From positions 3,224,001 through 3,288,000 of the forward strand of contig JABWDB010000030.1 in the NCBI GenBank assembly GCA_019614645.1: a stretch of 64,000 nucleotides of DNA. The letters run 5' to 3'. Below the pieces are notes generated by a model. It was not told the origin of the DNA, searched no databases, and saw nothing but the letters and a program-made list of their open reading frames with translations. The DNA comes from Stratiolaelaps scimitus. Taxonomy: Eukaryota; Arthropoda; Arachnida; Mesostigmata; Laelapidae. Shown here piece by piece: positions 25,999 to 39,155 of this stretch. A program made the translations under genes and the position numbers. Positions within the stretch are counted from its first letter, which is position 1. Each line of letters starts with the position of its first letter.

Positions 25999-27832
25999 GA
26001 TCTACATACCAGCACATGTGTTTAGCTGTGTAGTAAGGAGTTGCCTCGATTACCCTAATTCGTACTCGATTAAGCAGTTTGTTGTTGCTATCGCTGTTAA
26101 CCGCTTTACATTTTTTATGCCTTGATCTTAACATGCATCTCGTGCTCGGCCCAGTGGTTCATGAAGTCGCTGTGTTCTCTCCCTAACTCCCAGCTGTATT
26201 TTGTATTCGACGCTCAACACAATAGAGAGCCTCATCGACCGTTGCCCGCAGTCTGAAGTGAGTTAACGGCTACAAATTAAGCCAAAAAGGCAATGGAACC
26301 AAGGTGATAACGAAAATAGCTCACCGCGTAAAAACTGAGATCGCCGCGTTAAATGAAGCCAAACGAAGATGTAATCAACCGGTCAATCGAAGACAACAGT
26401 TGATTGTTGATTACTGGCGGTTCGTTCGACTACGAAGAAGAAGAAAAAGAAGATCAAAGAGAAGCGATAGAGAATGAAGACTATACACTAACTACACAGC
26501 GCGTAATACGGGATTGTCCTCTCTATTCGTCTATAATATACACACTTACGCTGGTCCTATGGTTAACTAATGATACGACTAATTATATTCGGTTATTTTT
26601 ATATTACTATATTAGTATATATGTGATGATGATGGCCCAGCGGTAACCCCGTGATATGACTCAAATAATATCCATAATGATAATTATTATAATCGTAATA
26701 TTATAATAGAGCATTTTCGGTGGGTTCATTAGATCTCCCATCAAGAAATTAGTCTAAATTTGAAAAAATTCGAGTCTAGTAGAACTCTCTGCCTCGTCTC
26801 GAGCTAAAACCATAACGTCTTATGATAGTCGTGTTTCACTGGGTTACACTTTGATCTGTGGAAGAAACAACCGAATCTAATAGAATCAATCCCACTCAAT
26901 TATCACATTAATGGAATATCATATCCACTTTACGCATGGAATTCAACACAAGCTATATGATTACAGTTGAAACATCATCTACCACCTTTCTAGTACCCTC
27001 CCGAGTCCAATGAACAGTTCTTGTGCTAGACTAGAAATTACTCAGTTACTTACGATGGTAATTGTATGCTCCGAAGGTTGCAAGTCTGATAACTGACGCG
27101 ACGTTTACTATTTACATCAGAAATACGGTGCATACCGAACACCGTCAGGATTCGGTAGATGTACTTTACTTACAATATAACGAACAATATTTATTTAAAA
27201 AAGATAATCCCACTCGCTTGGGCATATAATCATCATATATCATTGGCTTTATGTCTTCTTTGTATACACAAATCGTTTATGGCACAACATCGACCATTAA
27301 CAAGGACCATCGGAGAAAGGCATGCCCCCATAAGAATAAATCTATGCCATAATCTATAGTTGTAGCTTGTGAAAGATCTATGTCCGTGCGATTATTTGAA
27401 TGGATTTCTTTATTTAATCTCTCTTATGTTGAGAATGTTTGTGCCACTTCGCGGCGCTCGAACCATTATTCGTCTGCGTCGTTGCCATTATCTGACTATT
27501 AATGAAATGATTTTCCCCTATTGAACGGATACATGATCGTCACTTTCGCATAATCAATCTATCTGTAGTACATCTTATGTTATAAATCAATGTTGTCGTT
27601 AATATAAACAAATTCTTATTCGTGATAGTACAGAAATGGTTACTTACTGCTTACTGTGAGTGCGATTTGTCTGTAGTCATTAAGTTATAATCATTATGGT
27701 TCAGTTCGGCATTGATGGACATCGCTTTATTCGCGAGAAGATGCAATCACTTGAACAAATATGCCGAAATTATCATAATGAGAGCACTAGAGAATGAGGA
27801 AAATGAGATACATTTTTATGGTAAATATGCAG

Positions 27833-27835
<3 letters not shown>

Positions 27836-27866
<31 letters not shown>
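27836..27866. repeat. (TA)n microsatellite
   Basis: About 15 TA units followed by GTATGTATAT, directly visible, in the intron. Confidence 0.93.
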
Positions 27867-27874
<8 letters not shown>

Positions 27875-29139
27875 ATTTATATTCAAAACAAATACCGATT
27901 TATAATAGATAAGTCTATAATTCAATGGGAAAGAGCATATGGGCATGTATAAATATATAATAAGTCATTTTATCGTGGGTCTTTGCATGAGCAGGCGGCT
28001 ATACCGTTGCTGACCTCTCCAGTCGCTAACAGATACTATTATAACTACGAGTTGCTGGCTGAAATTCTGTTTTTTCTCACTCAAACAACATATATCTATC
28101 GAGTACATTTCTACCGGGGATGGTCAGTGGAAAATGGACTAACTATACATATACTATACACAGATACGAGGAGAAACGGGAGAAAACAACACAATGGCAC
28201 TAGTAGCGAAACTTTAATTTCGAGGATAGTTGCAGTTAGAGGAAAATCGTACTTTTCTATACGTATATCAGGTCTGATCCTTTCCTCATCGTGGAGCAAA
28301 GGTACCCATCGAGTCATCATCTTTATATGTGTTGGATTTTCCATCAATAATAGCTACAATCGGACTATAGTTTCAATCGAAAGTTGAAGGTATTGTTCTC
28401 GGTACATAAAAAGGCTTTTGTTCATTTATCACCTTTTTTATTGGCTTTGAAGACGACTTTGTTCTCATCGTCGGAGTTTTACCTGTTGCTTATAACATTA
28501 TGTGTGTCTTCTATTCCTCAACACGAATCCTCAATTATCCAGTCACTGGTTGAAAGACATCTTCCATTGAGTAGGAGGCAAAAAATAAGAAGTTTACCTT
28601 CAACTAGAAATCTTAAATCGAGTGATTACTAATGCGACACGATAGCAGATCCAGTCACTTGATGGAGTTTAGATGCATAATGTGGCAGTTGATTAGGATA
28701 AGAATACCTAGGAAATAATATTCGATATTTTGGGAACAACCCACAAGTAATTCTTAGGTGAATTGTGAGCTCACTTGATCTCGTGTGTATGCTATTTCCA
28801 TCAAAAAATGTTCAGTTTTAGCGAAGCTCACAAGTAATATCATCCAGAGAGCTTCAACACCCGTTGGTTTGAAGTATTGCTTACGCCGTTCCAACTCAAC
28901 TGGGGGTGGGGGGGGGAACGGGTTTTAGTGAGTTTAAGAGTCTCGCACTAGGTGGCAAGAGGCTGTTGTGTCACGGATGTGCATTACGCGTTCCCGAAAC
29001 CCCCATTAAAAAAAAATGCAGGAATTTGAAGCTTCGAAAGGTCGCTCAGGTCCCACCCAACTGTTGGAAACCACCACAAGGAAGATCGGTTATAAGCAAA
29101 ATGGGGATATTATATATGGATAGTACACGACCTGAGTAA

Positions 29140-29515
29140 TGAGAACCTGAATCGCCCCGTAGATAAATGCGATTAGCTGCTCGAAAACAGCAAGGAGCAT
29201 CCCCTTTATTGTGGAAAACTTTGATTACTGGGGATAATGAAATGTCGACCCTTTACAATAATGTGCAAAGCAAACAGTTCTGGGGACCCAATCATTGTCT
29301 CCTCAAATCTTTGAATCAAGATGATTCTGTGAATTTATCAGGGGAGTGGCTTATTTTCAGCCATATTGTCCATTAACGAAACATCATTCGTGCGATATAA
29401 TGCCAGCAACTGGACCGTTTGACACGGGCCGTCTCCATTCACAACTAGCGCACACAATTGGCCAACAGACGTAACCTTCCTCTAACAGATAGACGAATTT
29501 ACTGTTATAGGTATA
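29140..29515 (+). mobile_element. Decayed mariner transposase fragment
   Basis: The translation shows ordered pieces of a mariner core: a degraded lead ending HPL, then LITGDNEMSTLYNNVQ (the TGDEKW-type first catalytic motif, Asp present), WGPN, and in another frame CQQLDRLTRAV followed by RTQLANRRN. The last pieces match the segment that precedes the second catalytic Asp in mariner/SETMAR-like transposases. Stops and frame changes interrupt it and no terminal repeats were found, so it is a relic of a transposon of a different lineage from the one at 6536-7838. It lies within the homeobox gene intron. I base the call on motif order, not on a database search. Confidence 0.75.
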
Positions 29516-30142
29516 TTTAATTTTCCGCAAAGATACACTGCTCGATTTCTGTTGGGATATGTTTCATCTTTGACGGTGTTGGCATATATCCGACCTTGAT
29601 CCCGTGGTTATTATTACCAATATGTATTCCGGCTTCTCCCGATAAAAACTCGTAGATGCAGCTTTTTGTATTTTGATTTAAGGACAAAGAAATCCGAGAC
29701 GTAGTTCTTAACAATGAAATAGATATAACAATACTTTCAGGTAACTCGAGCACTCTCAACAGTCATCCCGTAAAGTCAGATAAGATGCGCTAGTTAACGC
29801 AAAGATTATAAAATACATAGGTGTCTGATATTTTGGGGTGATGATTTTATTTGGTCGTATGTCGGTCGCGAGGACCATAACAAGCGTTCGCTTGTTTTTG
29901 CTTCGTATCTTGGTTCGCGTACGGGCGATAATAGACAGCTAACGTCAGCCAGGCGGCCGACCACCGGCCCAGGCTGCGGGCTCTCTTCTTTCTCTCCTTC
30001 TCCATCATCATCATCATCATCATCATTTTCATTTCAACGAAACCCAAGCACGAAATTTCATTTCTTGCGAGTTTTGCGTACACACGCACACTGACTTATC
30101 TTCCGCTGTCTCTGAAACACGTCGATCGCTTAAAATGGCATC

Positions 30143-30168
30143 TGTGCGTGTGTGTGTGTGTGTGTGTG
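30143..30168. repeat. (GT)n microsatellite
   Basis: About 12 GT units, directly visible, in the intron. Confidence 0.9.
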
Positions 30169-30299
30169 ATTTGAAAGGTAACATCTTTATGTAGCAAAAC
30201 AAGAAATTAGCGGTTGGCCTTTTATGCCGACGCAAGTGTGGAACCGTGCCCGACGCCTCGGCCCTGACGAAGTTCGAGCGCCGTAGAAAGTTGGTGCCT

Positions 30300-30690
30300 G
30301 GTGATTCTTGCTGATGCTGCTGTTGTTGTTGTTGTTGTTGGCGTCGGTATTGTTGTTGTGCTCATCGCTGTCTGTGTCAGTCGAAAAATCGTTTGTATTC
30401 GACTTAATGTAGTTCATGGTTATAACAAAAAGAATAATAAAATAACGCGTAGAGTAGTTCCTGTTGAGTGACTTGCGTGCTGTGTAACATTAGCAGCGAG
30501 GCTGCTTTTACAGCAGTTGAAGCAGCAGCCACAGCAGCAACAGCAATGAGTCAGTCAACTATAGGTAGTTGGCAGCAATGCTGGCGGTGCTGTGGCCGAC
30601 GCCAACGGCAACAGCAACACCACCAGGCGTCACCACCACTACCGACAACAACAACAACAACAACGACACGAACGGTGAACGGTGTTGATG
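30300..30690. repeat. Trinucleotide-rich tract (CTG/TTG, CAG/CAA)
   Basis: Runs of TTG/CTG at about 30310-30360 and GCAGCAA/CAACAA units at 30520-30665 give open frames on both strands. A 78-codon + strand frame (30468-30704) is mostly Ala, Gln and Thr from these repeats, so I do not call it a gene. The block is GC-richer than its surroundings. Confidence 0.7.
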
Positions 30691-33679
30691 GACGGACTCA
30701 CTGAGTGAGTGACTGGAGTGTCCGCGGTGACTGTCGTGTCCATACGTCTATCTATTATATCTATCATATTTATATGTATGATGTCGGTCGGTCGGTCGGT
30801 CGACTCGTACTGTCCGTTGCTAGTGGTGGATGGTCGACAGAGGGGGAGGGGTGCGTAGAATGGGTGTCGCCTCGCTCGTGTGGTTACTTGCTTATTACTG
30901 CTGCTACCTCCACAGCATCATCGCTGCTAGTGATACTGACCGCTGCGCCGTGCCGCTTTGGGCCGGCAATATGGTGACGGTGGAGTCTTGGTTCACGAGG
31001 ATGCAACCGTGATCAGCTATCCAAATAGCCGCAAAACTATCCCTACTCGGGTTGCCAGAGCTTCTTCTCAGAGTTCGAACCTGCACATGCACGCTTACAT
31101 GCAAGGGTACATAAGTACACCAGCAATCACTATTCAAACCGTCATTTATAGGGCAACCGTACTAGGGTAAATAATATCATACCTCACCGAGGCTGAATTC
31201 GAAGAATCCGGAGTGATTTAGCATTCATCGAGTTAACTTTAAACTCAAACAACTTGAAACGCAACTCAGGTAAAGTGAAGCTGTCTTCAAATTCTCTTTT
31301 GTTTTTTGCTTAGCATATAACTTGCCTATCGTATTATCATCGGTAAATGATATCAACATTTCCGGAACTAATGTCGATTCAACCGCTTACAACTTACGCT
31401 AATTGCGATTACTACTCACCGTCCGGCATCGCAGATTGATAAAAGTGAATAAAAGTGTGAAATGCAACACGCACCAAGATACGTTGTTGACTCTTGCCAT
31501 AAATAATCCCATTGTGGGCAATACCTGCTGCGCCAACAATTAACGATGAATTTAAGTCTCTACTAGTTTGTAGTAATCCAATAACAGGCTTGGAGTGCTC
31601 CCGCAGCGAAGACCCTCGTTTACGCCTTTCCTAACTTAAACATGTCGTTATTGTAGATACTGTCCACCTTGGAAATTGTTTTTAATTCAATTGCTTTTTG
31701 TCATAGTTATGTTCAAAAAGACGAAACCAAGTAGAATCTGGATGATTGTTTGTGGTGGTCGACACATAGTTTTCCAACTCGAATGCTGCCATCGCACAAA
31801 AGGCCCAGCTCATGAGAACCAAGCTGATCTCCACTGATTTCTTTATCTACCTCGTGTTCTGTTCATGTCTCAATTTATGGGGGTCTCTGCGTCGCTTCTC
31901 ATTGAACGAGGGTCAAAGAAGGTCGAAACGCCCCGGACGCGAAGTCTGCGCGGAGGCAATCTTAGCTCCAAGTTGAACATGTTCACCATCACCGGGTTGA
32001 AGCCAACTGCATGCAATCTATAGTCAAATGATCTGTACGCATACATGCATGTGCGTAATCTGGTCTAATAGAAAAAAGTTTATCGTGTCGAATGTACGAA
32101 GAAAAAGGCGGGAGTAGTGACGCGCTGTGTAGTCACGAGATCGACGGGCTCCGTCTAGCACCTGGCAGCAGCCGCAGCGATTTGATGCTCACGCTTGATG
32201 AAGTGAAATGAACTGAGTGAGGTAGCGACAAAGTGTTTCCATTGAAGGAGCACAACAAACTACAACAGCTGTTTAAGGTTGCATTCGATAATTATTTCAT
32301 TACCATTTTTCGACCATTTGGATCATTGGCTCTGATGGATATATGCACCTAACACCCACGTATTTCGACATCATATGTCCTATAGCAGTCAATGGTCTCG
32401 GATTAGTGGTCTCTACTTTCCGGGGTCCGTTAGAGGTCCGCCGCCTAAACCGCACTGACGATTTATTTTATTCTGTGCTTTCATTATGAAACGTTTGTCT
32501 TTGAGTGAGGAGACCCTGTCCCACCAAGAAGAGTGACGATTAATGCAATTTATGGTAAGAAGTAGGGCAGCGAGAACAGCCTGTGGCAACTGAGAATGCT
32601 CATTATTGTGCTCGTCAGTAATGGCACTTGAGGATTGTGTAAATTAGTATTAGTAGCTGCTGGTTGTTCTGAGGCTGTGTCTGTACGTTTACTACTGCCT
32701 AGAATTTGAGTTTCTCGTTTTGATGTGAATGTTGCTGCTTAATGTGATGTCCATGAATGGGCCGAGCCAAGTAGGCGGCTGGCCGGACCCTCATGGTTCG
32801 AGAGAGCATCGATGGTACTAAAATGGAATCTATGGATCAATCGTCACCGAAGATGTCGTGTTGGGCGTGATTCCACCTCTTGTCTACTGGATATCAGAAT
32901 AATTATCTCGGGTGGTATAGTAATGATATCTAGACATATACGGACATCAAGAAGAGCCATCGAAATCTTATTCAAGCTCTCGAATGGATTGGCTAATTGT
33001 GGAGCATCCCAATGGCACTGTTGCTAGTGTCTTGAAATTGACGTCGGTTTGAACTACATAAACAACAATTGACAAACATTGGGATTACTCTGGATATTCC
33101 TGGGACCTATAATGTGAAGAGCGTAGAGTACCCGTGTAGATACGAACGCGCCGCTCGGACAACCTCGAATTACTTAACAGACAGATTAACGCCATCTAAT
33201 TTATTATAGAACAGGATATAGCAGCACAAGCATCTCACAGTCATTGTGTTGATTGTATAGTAAATGCAATAGCATCAAAAAAATACAAATGAAAACAGCC
33301 TCAGAGAGTGATTCATCGTAGCATCAATCGTTGTATCTATAATATTTCACTTGTTGCTACAGATCAAATCAAGCTATCGTTGTCTTCGTATTCTGCTCCT
33401 GTTATTGTTGATGGTTGTGCTGCACCGTTGAAACAGGGAGAAAAGTGTATGACAGGGTGCGTCAGGTGAATGAGGAGGTGTTAATAATGTGTTACAATAA
33501 CAACGACAACTACCACTATAGCTACAATTACTTTGAACAACCACACGTTTAGCCATGTGTGTGTGTGTGTGTTTCTGTGATTTTGTTAGAGTCTTTTTCC
33601 ATTTTTGCTGCCGATCACTGGTGTCTAACCCTCTTTGAGTCTATGTGACCGTTTGTCTGTGATGAGTTGGAATTGAGCA

Positions 33680-33705
33680 GTGTGTGTGTGTGTGTGTGTG
33701 TGTGT
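33680..33705. repeat. (GT)n microsatellite
   Basis: About 13 GT units, directly visible, in the intron. Confidence 0.92.
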
Positions 33706-34464
33706 ATGCACGAGTCGTGGCTCTGGCGGTTTCGCGGGCGGTGCTCATCATCATCTCGCCTTGGTGAGCGCGCCGCTTCAAAACCAGCAGCGGCGATGGC
33801 GGTGGCGGCAGCGCCGTAGCTGGTGTACAACCACTCGAAGTGTTGTTGCTGTTAGTGGCTATTGATGGCGTTGTACACCCTGCTGTGAGACGAATAGCGC
33901 GATAAGCAACTTAGCACCAACTAAAACTTGTGAGCAGTCAAACCAAGCGACGAGTGACGGCCAGCCAGTCAGAGCCATTCAAGTCTTCGATAGAGTCGGC
34001 GACAACACAACAACTTCAGAAGCGGATCTTCATCGAAGTCTCCTCCTTTTTTCGCTTTCTTCTTTCCTCTGCTCAGTTTCGTTGCGTTGAGTTGAGTCAT
34101 CGCTTCATTTGACTTCACGGATGCCGCCGTCGCTGCCGTACCCAATACGGCTGGCCGCCTTGAGTTTGACCACTCAATCCTGCGGAAAGATCGAGATCAT
34201 CGGGGCCATCATCATCATCGCCGGCATCACGATCAATGATATTAAAAATACTTCCATTGGGCAGGGAGTGTGTGTGTGTGTGTTTGAGTGAGAGAGAGAG
34301 AGAGAGTGGGACCTCATCCAACTCGTCAAGTTTCAAACATTTTTGAAATGAGCCACTTTGCCTGGTTGACACGCGTTGACAGCTGTTAATAAAACTACTA
34401 TTTAGCACAGCGGCATTAAAGGTGGAGATAATATTCCGAAGTAGACGTACGATGCCCGAATGAA

Positions 34465-34780
34465 GTTATCTTGAAATTATTACGAGGACATAAAAAGGAA
34501 ATTATCGCAAAGTGTGATATGAAAGGGAGATTGAGAGTGCATTGAAATACACAGCTGGACATTTGTATTGTGTGAATCAGGAGAGACGGATGACATAGAA
34601 CATATGATCCTCCGTTGTAGTCCTCTACAGGTCAAAGGCATAGTAGCCTATAACTAGGACTCGAACGAGGGGTAGAGAAAGGGACTTGCGAAAGAACAAA
34701 AGAGAAAGAGGCCAAAAAAGACCTTCGACGTCAACGTTCCGCTGTGAGAGGATAGACCGGAATGAATGAGCCGGCGTTTA
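34465..34780 (+). mobile_element. LINE (non-LTR retrotransposon) 3' end remnant
   Basis: The frame reads LKLLRGHKKEIIAKCDMKG, and then after a short disruption LCESGETDDIEHMILRC and a basic tail. The layout of a LLxGH segment, a Cys-containing DT.EH...C motif and a basic C-terminus is typical of the C-terminal end of ORF2 proteins in the Jockey/R1/I groups of non-LTR retrotransposons. An in-frame stop and a frame change separate the two parts, so it is a pseudogene fragment. The following 34780-34870 may be its 3' untranslated part (inference). It lies in the homeobox intron in the sense orientation. Confidence 0.68.
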
Positions 34781-35214
34781 CCCCCCTCAAGGCATGGGGG
34801 CTGAAATAATACGCGAGTAGTTCCGAACCGTGGCCAGACAGTACCAGACGTGTAGTCCGGTCTGCTTTTATGCGTCTTTCTCCATAACATCGTGACGACG
34901 GTAACCATAACAGCAACACGTGTGACTGATAGTGAGTAACAGTGAACTATACCCACGTGAAAGGGACTATCAACTCTCACGTATGTAAAACAACAAAACC
35001 CGCATAGAGGCGGATTGAGCCTAATAACGGATGAATGAAATGTCGGCACAGCAACCCGTCCCCTTCTAGATAAACACTGTTGTTCTACGGAGTGTGGATC
35101 AAGATCCGGAGGAAGTCAGCTTAAGGGAGGCGAGACCAGTGGATCAATCATCGGTTAAAAAACCTTTATACGAAGTTGGAAAGTCCGAGTGAACTTCTCA
35201 CAGCTTATTAATAT

Positions 35215-35360
35215 GATGATGATAATATGACGGCTGAGTCTCTGGCTGTAAAAAGCCAGAGGCCGCAGGTTCGAATCCCGTTGCATGACATATAAGAGAA
35301 CTTAAGCATTCTATGCAGTTCTTTTAATAAATTAATAAAGCCTTACCTTACCTTACCCAG
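35215..35360 (+). mobile_element. tRNA-derived SINE candidate
   Basis: An 8 bp perfect stem (35240-35247 with 35254-35261, loop GTAAAA) resembles an anticodon arm. It is followed by GGTTCGAATCC at 35268-35278, a perfect polymerase III B box and T-loop. The T-stem is nearly complete, but no complementary 5' acceptor strand is evident, so a functional tRNA is unlikely. An AT-rich body and a short CCTTA tandem tail (35341-35357) follow, as in many tRNA-derived SINEs. The A box is weak. No second copy was recognised in this window. Confidence 0.5.
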
Positions 35361-37597
35361 GCCCCACTCTATATAAGTGCAGAAAACTCTCCGCCCCACT
35401 CTACATCATAGTCAGCCTGTTCACTGAACGTTAGGGTGTTTGTTGAGAAACGTACACAAAGATCATTTACAATTTGCTCATACCTTCATTGTTAAGTTCA
35501 TCGCTTTAGTTAACTTAGGTCAGTTTTTTTTTTGGAACACACAGGTCAGTTTACTCCGAGGTGTTCTATATAGGTGTGCGTACATCCATACACATGCATA
35601 GTCAACCAGAAGAAGAAGAATGTCTGTATTTAATCTATAAATGACCCCTTATTCTGAGGATCCGGTGGCTGCCGGCGGTCGACGATACAGGACGTTAGCG
35701 TCAAGTGTTTAGATGACAAAATTGTGCCTCTATCAGGGATAGTTGTTCATGTTAAGGCTGAAACTATTTAGTTCAAAATCTTTAGAACTGGTCCTCAGGG
35801 TAGCGCAGCGAATTGAAATTAACTAGATATACTAGATTTTACCTATCTGCCCGGCAGACAATATAACATATTCTTTCCATGTGCAGGTGCATTATATAGT
35901 TGAAACATAATATAAAAAATGGCCAAAATTCTAATTGTTACTGATTTCCAAAAAGTTGGTTGTCTCTAAGGTAGCTTCCACAGTGTGTCATAGACATAAG
36001 ATTCATATTCAATCAATTATATTTGCCGAACACGTGCTAACTGGCGGGAAAGAAATTGACCTTAGTTTAAAAACGATTTTTTTAAACGGTGACCATAGTG
36101 TGCGTTGCCGCGCCAAAACGTATTTCCTTTTTCATTTGATTATTACTACTGCTGGTATTATTTCATTTCATTGAGCCCCCTTGTGTCGGTGCCGGCCGCG
36201 GCGGCTTTAACAGTGTCTTGGGGCCAGAGCGACGATCCGACAATCGCTGAGGCCGAAATAAAGAAAAGAAAGAAAAATATCTCGCCAAAACGAAAAAAAT
36301 ACACACACATCTCGCACCCCGCGGAATCGCCCGAACACGATCGAATTTGTAAAAATCTCCGCCAGCGCTAGAAGCTGAAACGCAGCCGCCGCCGCCGCAG
36401 CAACACCAGCAGGCGTCAAAGCAACAAGGTGCCGCCAAAGGGAGCCGTGTGCTCGATCGGCACAAAGAGAAAAATCTGCAGAACGGATAGAGACATGGGC
36501 AGACAAAGATCGAGAATATACCAACCAGACCCACACACACTCACAGCAACACAAACTCATACACACAAGCAGCACGCAGACAGACACACATATAGATAGA
36601 TATTTTCATCGGGTTCGAGAGACGCTGCGACGAGGATTCGTTTACTGTTTCACGAACTGAACGTCTGTCTACACGATATTTCAGTACAGTGGCCTTATTT
36701 CAGCAGTGCTAGCTGAACGTTTAGTTTCTGCTGGCCAATGCCGCTCCACCAGCCCGTTACACCAAGAACGACTCGTTTGTGGTTACAAGTCATCCGGTAC
36801 TATCATCCTACCGGCATGGGACGAACGCCGAGAGATGAGCCAACCAAGGAGCGGTCTATTCGATCTATTCTTTTTTGTTGTGTTTCTATCTGTCTGTCTC
36901 TATGTGTGTGTGTGTGTTTGTGTGGATTGTGAATCGTTGAATTGCACCGGGCGCGCGTTCACTAAAAGGGCATAGGCGGTAAAAGGGCAGAGGAAAAAAT
37001 GAAATCAAGAAAGAAAAGCCAAAAAGACGAGGGGAACCAAAGAAATCGGTACGAACACGAATTTGAAGTACGAACAGCTGGACCCTATGGATGATAACTT
37101 GATAATACATTGACGGTTGTCTGTGGGTGCCCACAACAGGGTATGTTTCGCGCGGTGGAGGTTGAACAAGATGAAGACATCCATTTCGCCCAATAAGAGT
37201 GATGTTGTGAAATTATAACACGAGCACTTAGTGTTTCTTGGTTGGTCATTTAGTCGTTTTGCTTGAACAATAGTCGCTTACCGCCTATTTGAGGTCAGAT
37301 TATTGTTGTTGTATTAAGAGAAAGGTCGAAGCTTTACCTATCACAAGTCTTTGAAAATTTACGAGATTAACCAGGACAGGAAGTCGTCCGACCATGGATG
37401 AAAAGAAAAAGTGATAAATTGTCTAATGCGCAATTGTGCACCAATTCAAAATTTAGACTATTCCCCCGAACTCCCTCAATGTCAATCTCTACCGCAGGCT
37501 GACTGTCCGCGCCACCGGAAACAAGAGCGCGCATCAGCCCTTCTGCAGTACCTTTCTCTAGCTCTGTGTCGAAAGATACTAGAAACTGTAATTGTAG

Positions 37598-37604
<7 letters not shown>

Positions 37605-37629
<25 letters not shown>
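37605..37629. repeat. (TAA)n microsatellite
   Basis: About eight TAA units flanked by TA runs, directly visible, in the intron. Confidence 0.9.
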
Positions 37630-38247
37630 GTAATAATGCATATATATATATAATACCGATATTCACTAAACAAATTTTTGACAGACAATGAAGATCACTT
37701 CAAGTGTCAAAACTATAGTTGATTCATAAATTCAGGAGAAAATAATGTACGTTTCAATACCGATCTATCGCATTGAAGTTCAGTTTATAATATTATAGCC
37801 TAATATGAGTCATATTGCAGGCATTGTAAAATTGCAGTTCCGGAAATAAACCGCACGTTATGTTATGTTATATAATAAATGCAATCGCTCCCGACTGCCG
37901 TTCGGCAGAAATCCCTTAGACAGGACGACCAGCAGCCAACTGCGAATGAATCCTACGCTCATGGATTTTACCCTCCCCGATCTGCCCGCGGTTGGACTAT
38001 AAAGTTCATCTATAATATGGATTATGGGGGCCAGATGATTTTAAACATACAGTATACATTTTTGACGTATAGGGTCATGCGCTGTAAGCAAGGTTCATAT
38101 GAAATTGTAAGTCTGCCCCTTGTAGGATAGACAGATATCACAATTAATCATTCATCCCATGTGGCATTAGATTAGTGAGATTAATGGTGACATAAACACG
38201 CATGTTATTATTATGGATAAACGTAATATTTTGTGATATCGTTACAG

Positions 38248-38301
38248 GTGTGGTTTCAAAATCGTCGAGCAAAATGGCGACGAAAGGAGAACACTAAGAA
38301 G
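38248..38301 (+). CDS. unc-4: unc-4/UNCX-like homeobox gene, exon with homeodomain residues 47-60
   Basis: A 54 bp exon, 18 codons, bounded by gttacag and gtaact. It encodes VWFQNRRAKWRRKE, homeodomain residues 47-60, with the invariant Trp48, Phe49, Asn51 and Arg53 of the recognition helix, followed by NTKK. Gln50 sets the usual TAAT-core flanking preference of Q50 paired-like homeodomains. It is in phase 0 with the exon at 13568-13731 and the exon at 39156-39602, so the three join into one frame without any adjustment. It is too small to be found by an ORF-length filter. KENTKK directly before the GPGRPAHN block is characteristic of UNC-4/UNCX proteins. Confidence 0.95.
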
Positions 38302-39155
38302 GTAACTATTCGATTCGATTCCATTATCACTAGAAGCAATACGATATGATACAAGATGACCAACAACGATTGTATTCTAATTCATCGACAGCAGAAAACG
38401 AAATATGTAATACCTGCTTGGGGTACTCTTGTCTCGATGAACGTTTGAGCCACTCACTGGTATGCTTTTTAAACAATAGAATGATATCATGAATAGCGTA
38501 ATCTTTGATTAGTTGACGAACGGTGTGTGTTTGATTTTTGTTGACCCGCCTCGATCGGCCTTTGTATCTGAACAATTGAGCTATCCTATTAGATTTTGCA
38601 CACGAATAAGCAATAATCAATAATGGTTCAACTGTGTCGTTGTGGCATCGGACTAGTCTTCATGGATCTTCAGAGACTTGGTTATTTATTCATCCAGTAT
38701 AGTCTCCTGAGGAATATGTGCAGGGTGTGAGAAAAATTGCGCAACCCTACGGGCCACTAACCAAATTTTTTAGATTTCGAAGGTAATCTTTCGTAAAATT
38801 CCGTTCATTCATCTTCTGTATATATATATAGCAGCGTAGGTTTTGGAACAAAATGTTGGGTGGCAAACCTCGTGAAGATCCTACTAGCGCTACAAGATGT
38901 TCATTAAGATTTAGTACCCTATCAGGCAACTTTTTGTGAAGTCTCTCTTCCTCGTTTTTCCCATTGGGTATTCATGGTACTATCTAAATATGCACAGACA
39001 GAAAAAAGAAAGAGACGAACTACAGGGAGGGTTTCCTTTAGAATCGTCAAACTTTGCTTGGTCTCCCATAGGGTCGCGCAACTCTCCTAGCATCCTGTAT
39101 ACAAATAAGTATATACGTGTATATGCCAACTCACAACTAAAACATCTATCGGCAG
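38302..39155 (+). other. Intron between the homeodomain and C-terminal exons
   Basis: 854 bp, GT-AG (gtaact to atcggcag), phase 0. Minus-strand open frames here (for example 38330-38620 and 38747-38929) have no recognisable content. Confidence 0.9.

Larger units (their letters stand above)
13732..38247 (+). other. 24.5 kb intron splitting the homeobox
   Basis: It begins with gtatat and ends with gttacag, and it joins homeodomain residue 46 to residue 47 in phase 0. No other homeodomain or neighbouring gene exon was recognised in it. It holds long TA arrays, a hairpin, a mariner remnant, a LINE tail, a SINE candidate and GC-richer repeat-laden patches (about 21.2-22.7, 30.2-31.1, 33.7-34.3 and 36.1-37.1 kb). 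The patches are candidates for cis-regulatory DNA. That is inferred from composition and position only. Confidence 0.75.

Noticed and set aside
30468..30704. Ala/Gln/Thr-rich 78-codon frame
   Set aside because: Composed almost wholly of CAG, CAA and ACA repeats, and it lies in the homeobox intron without splice sites.
35341..35357. CCTTA tandem units as a telomere-like repeat
   Set aside because: Only about three units, and not the arthropod TTAGG motif; better explained as a SINE tail.
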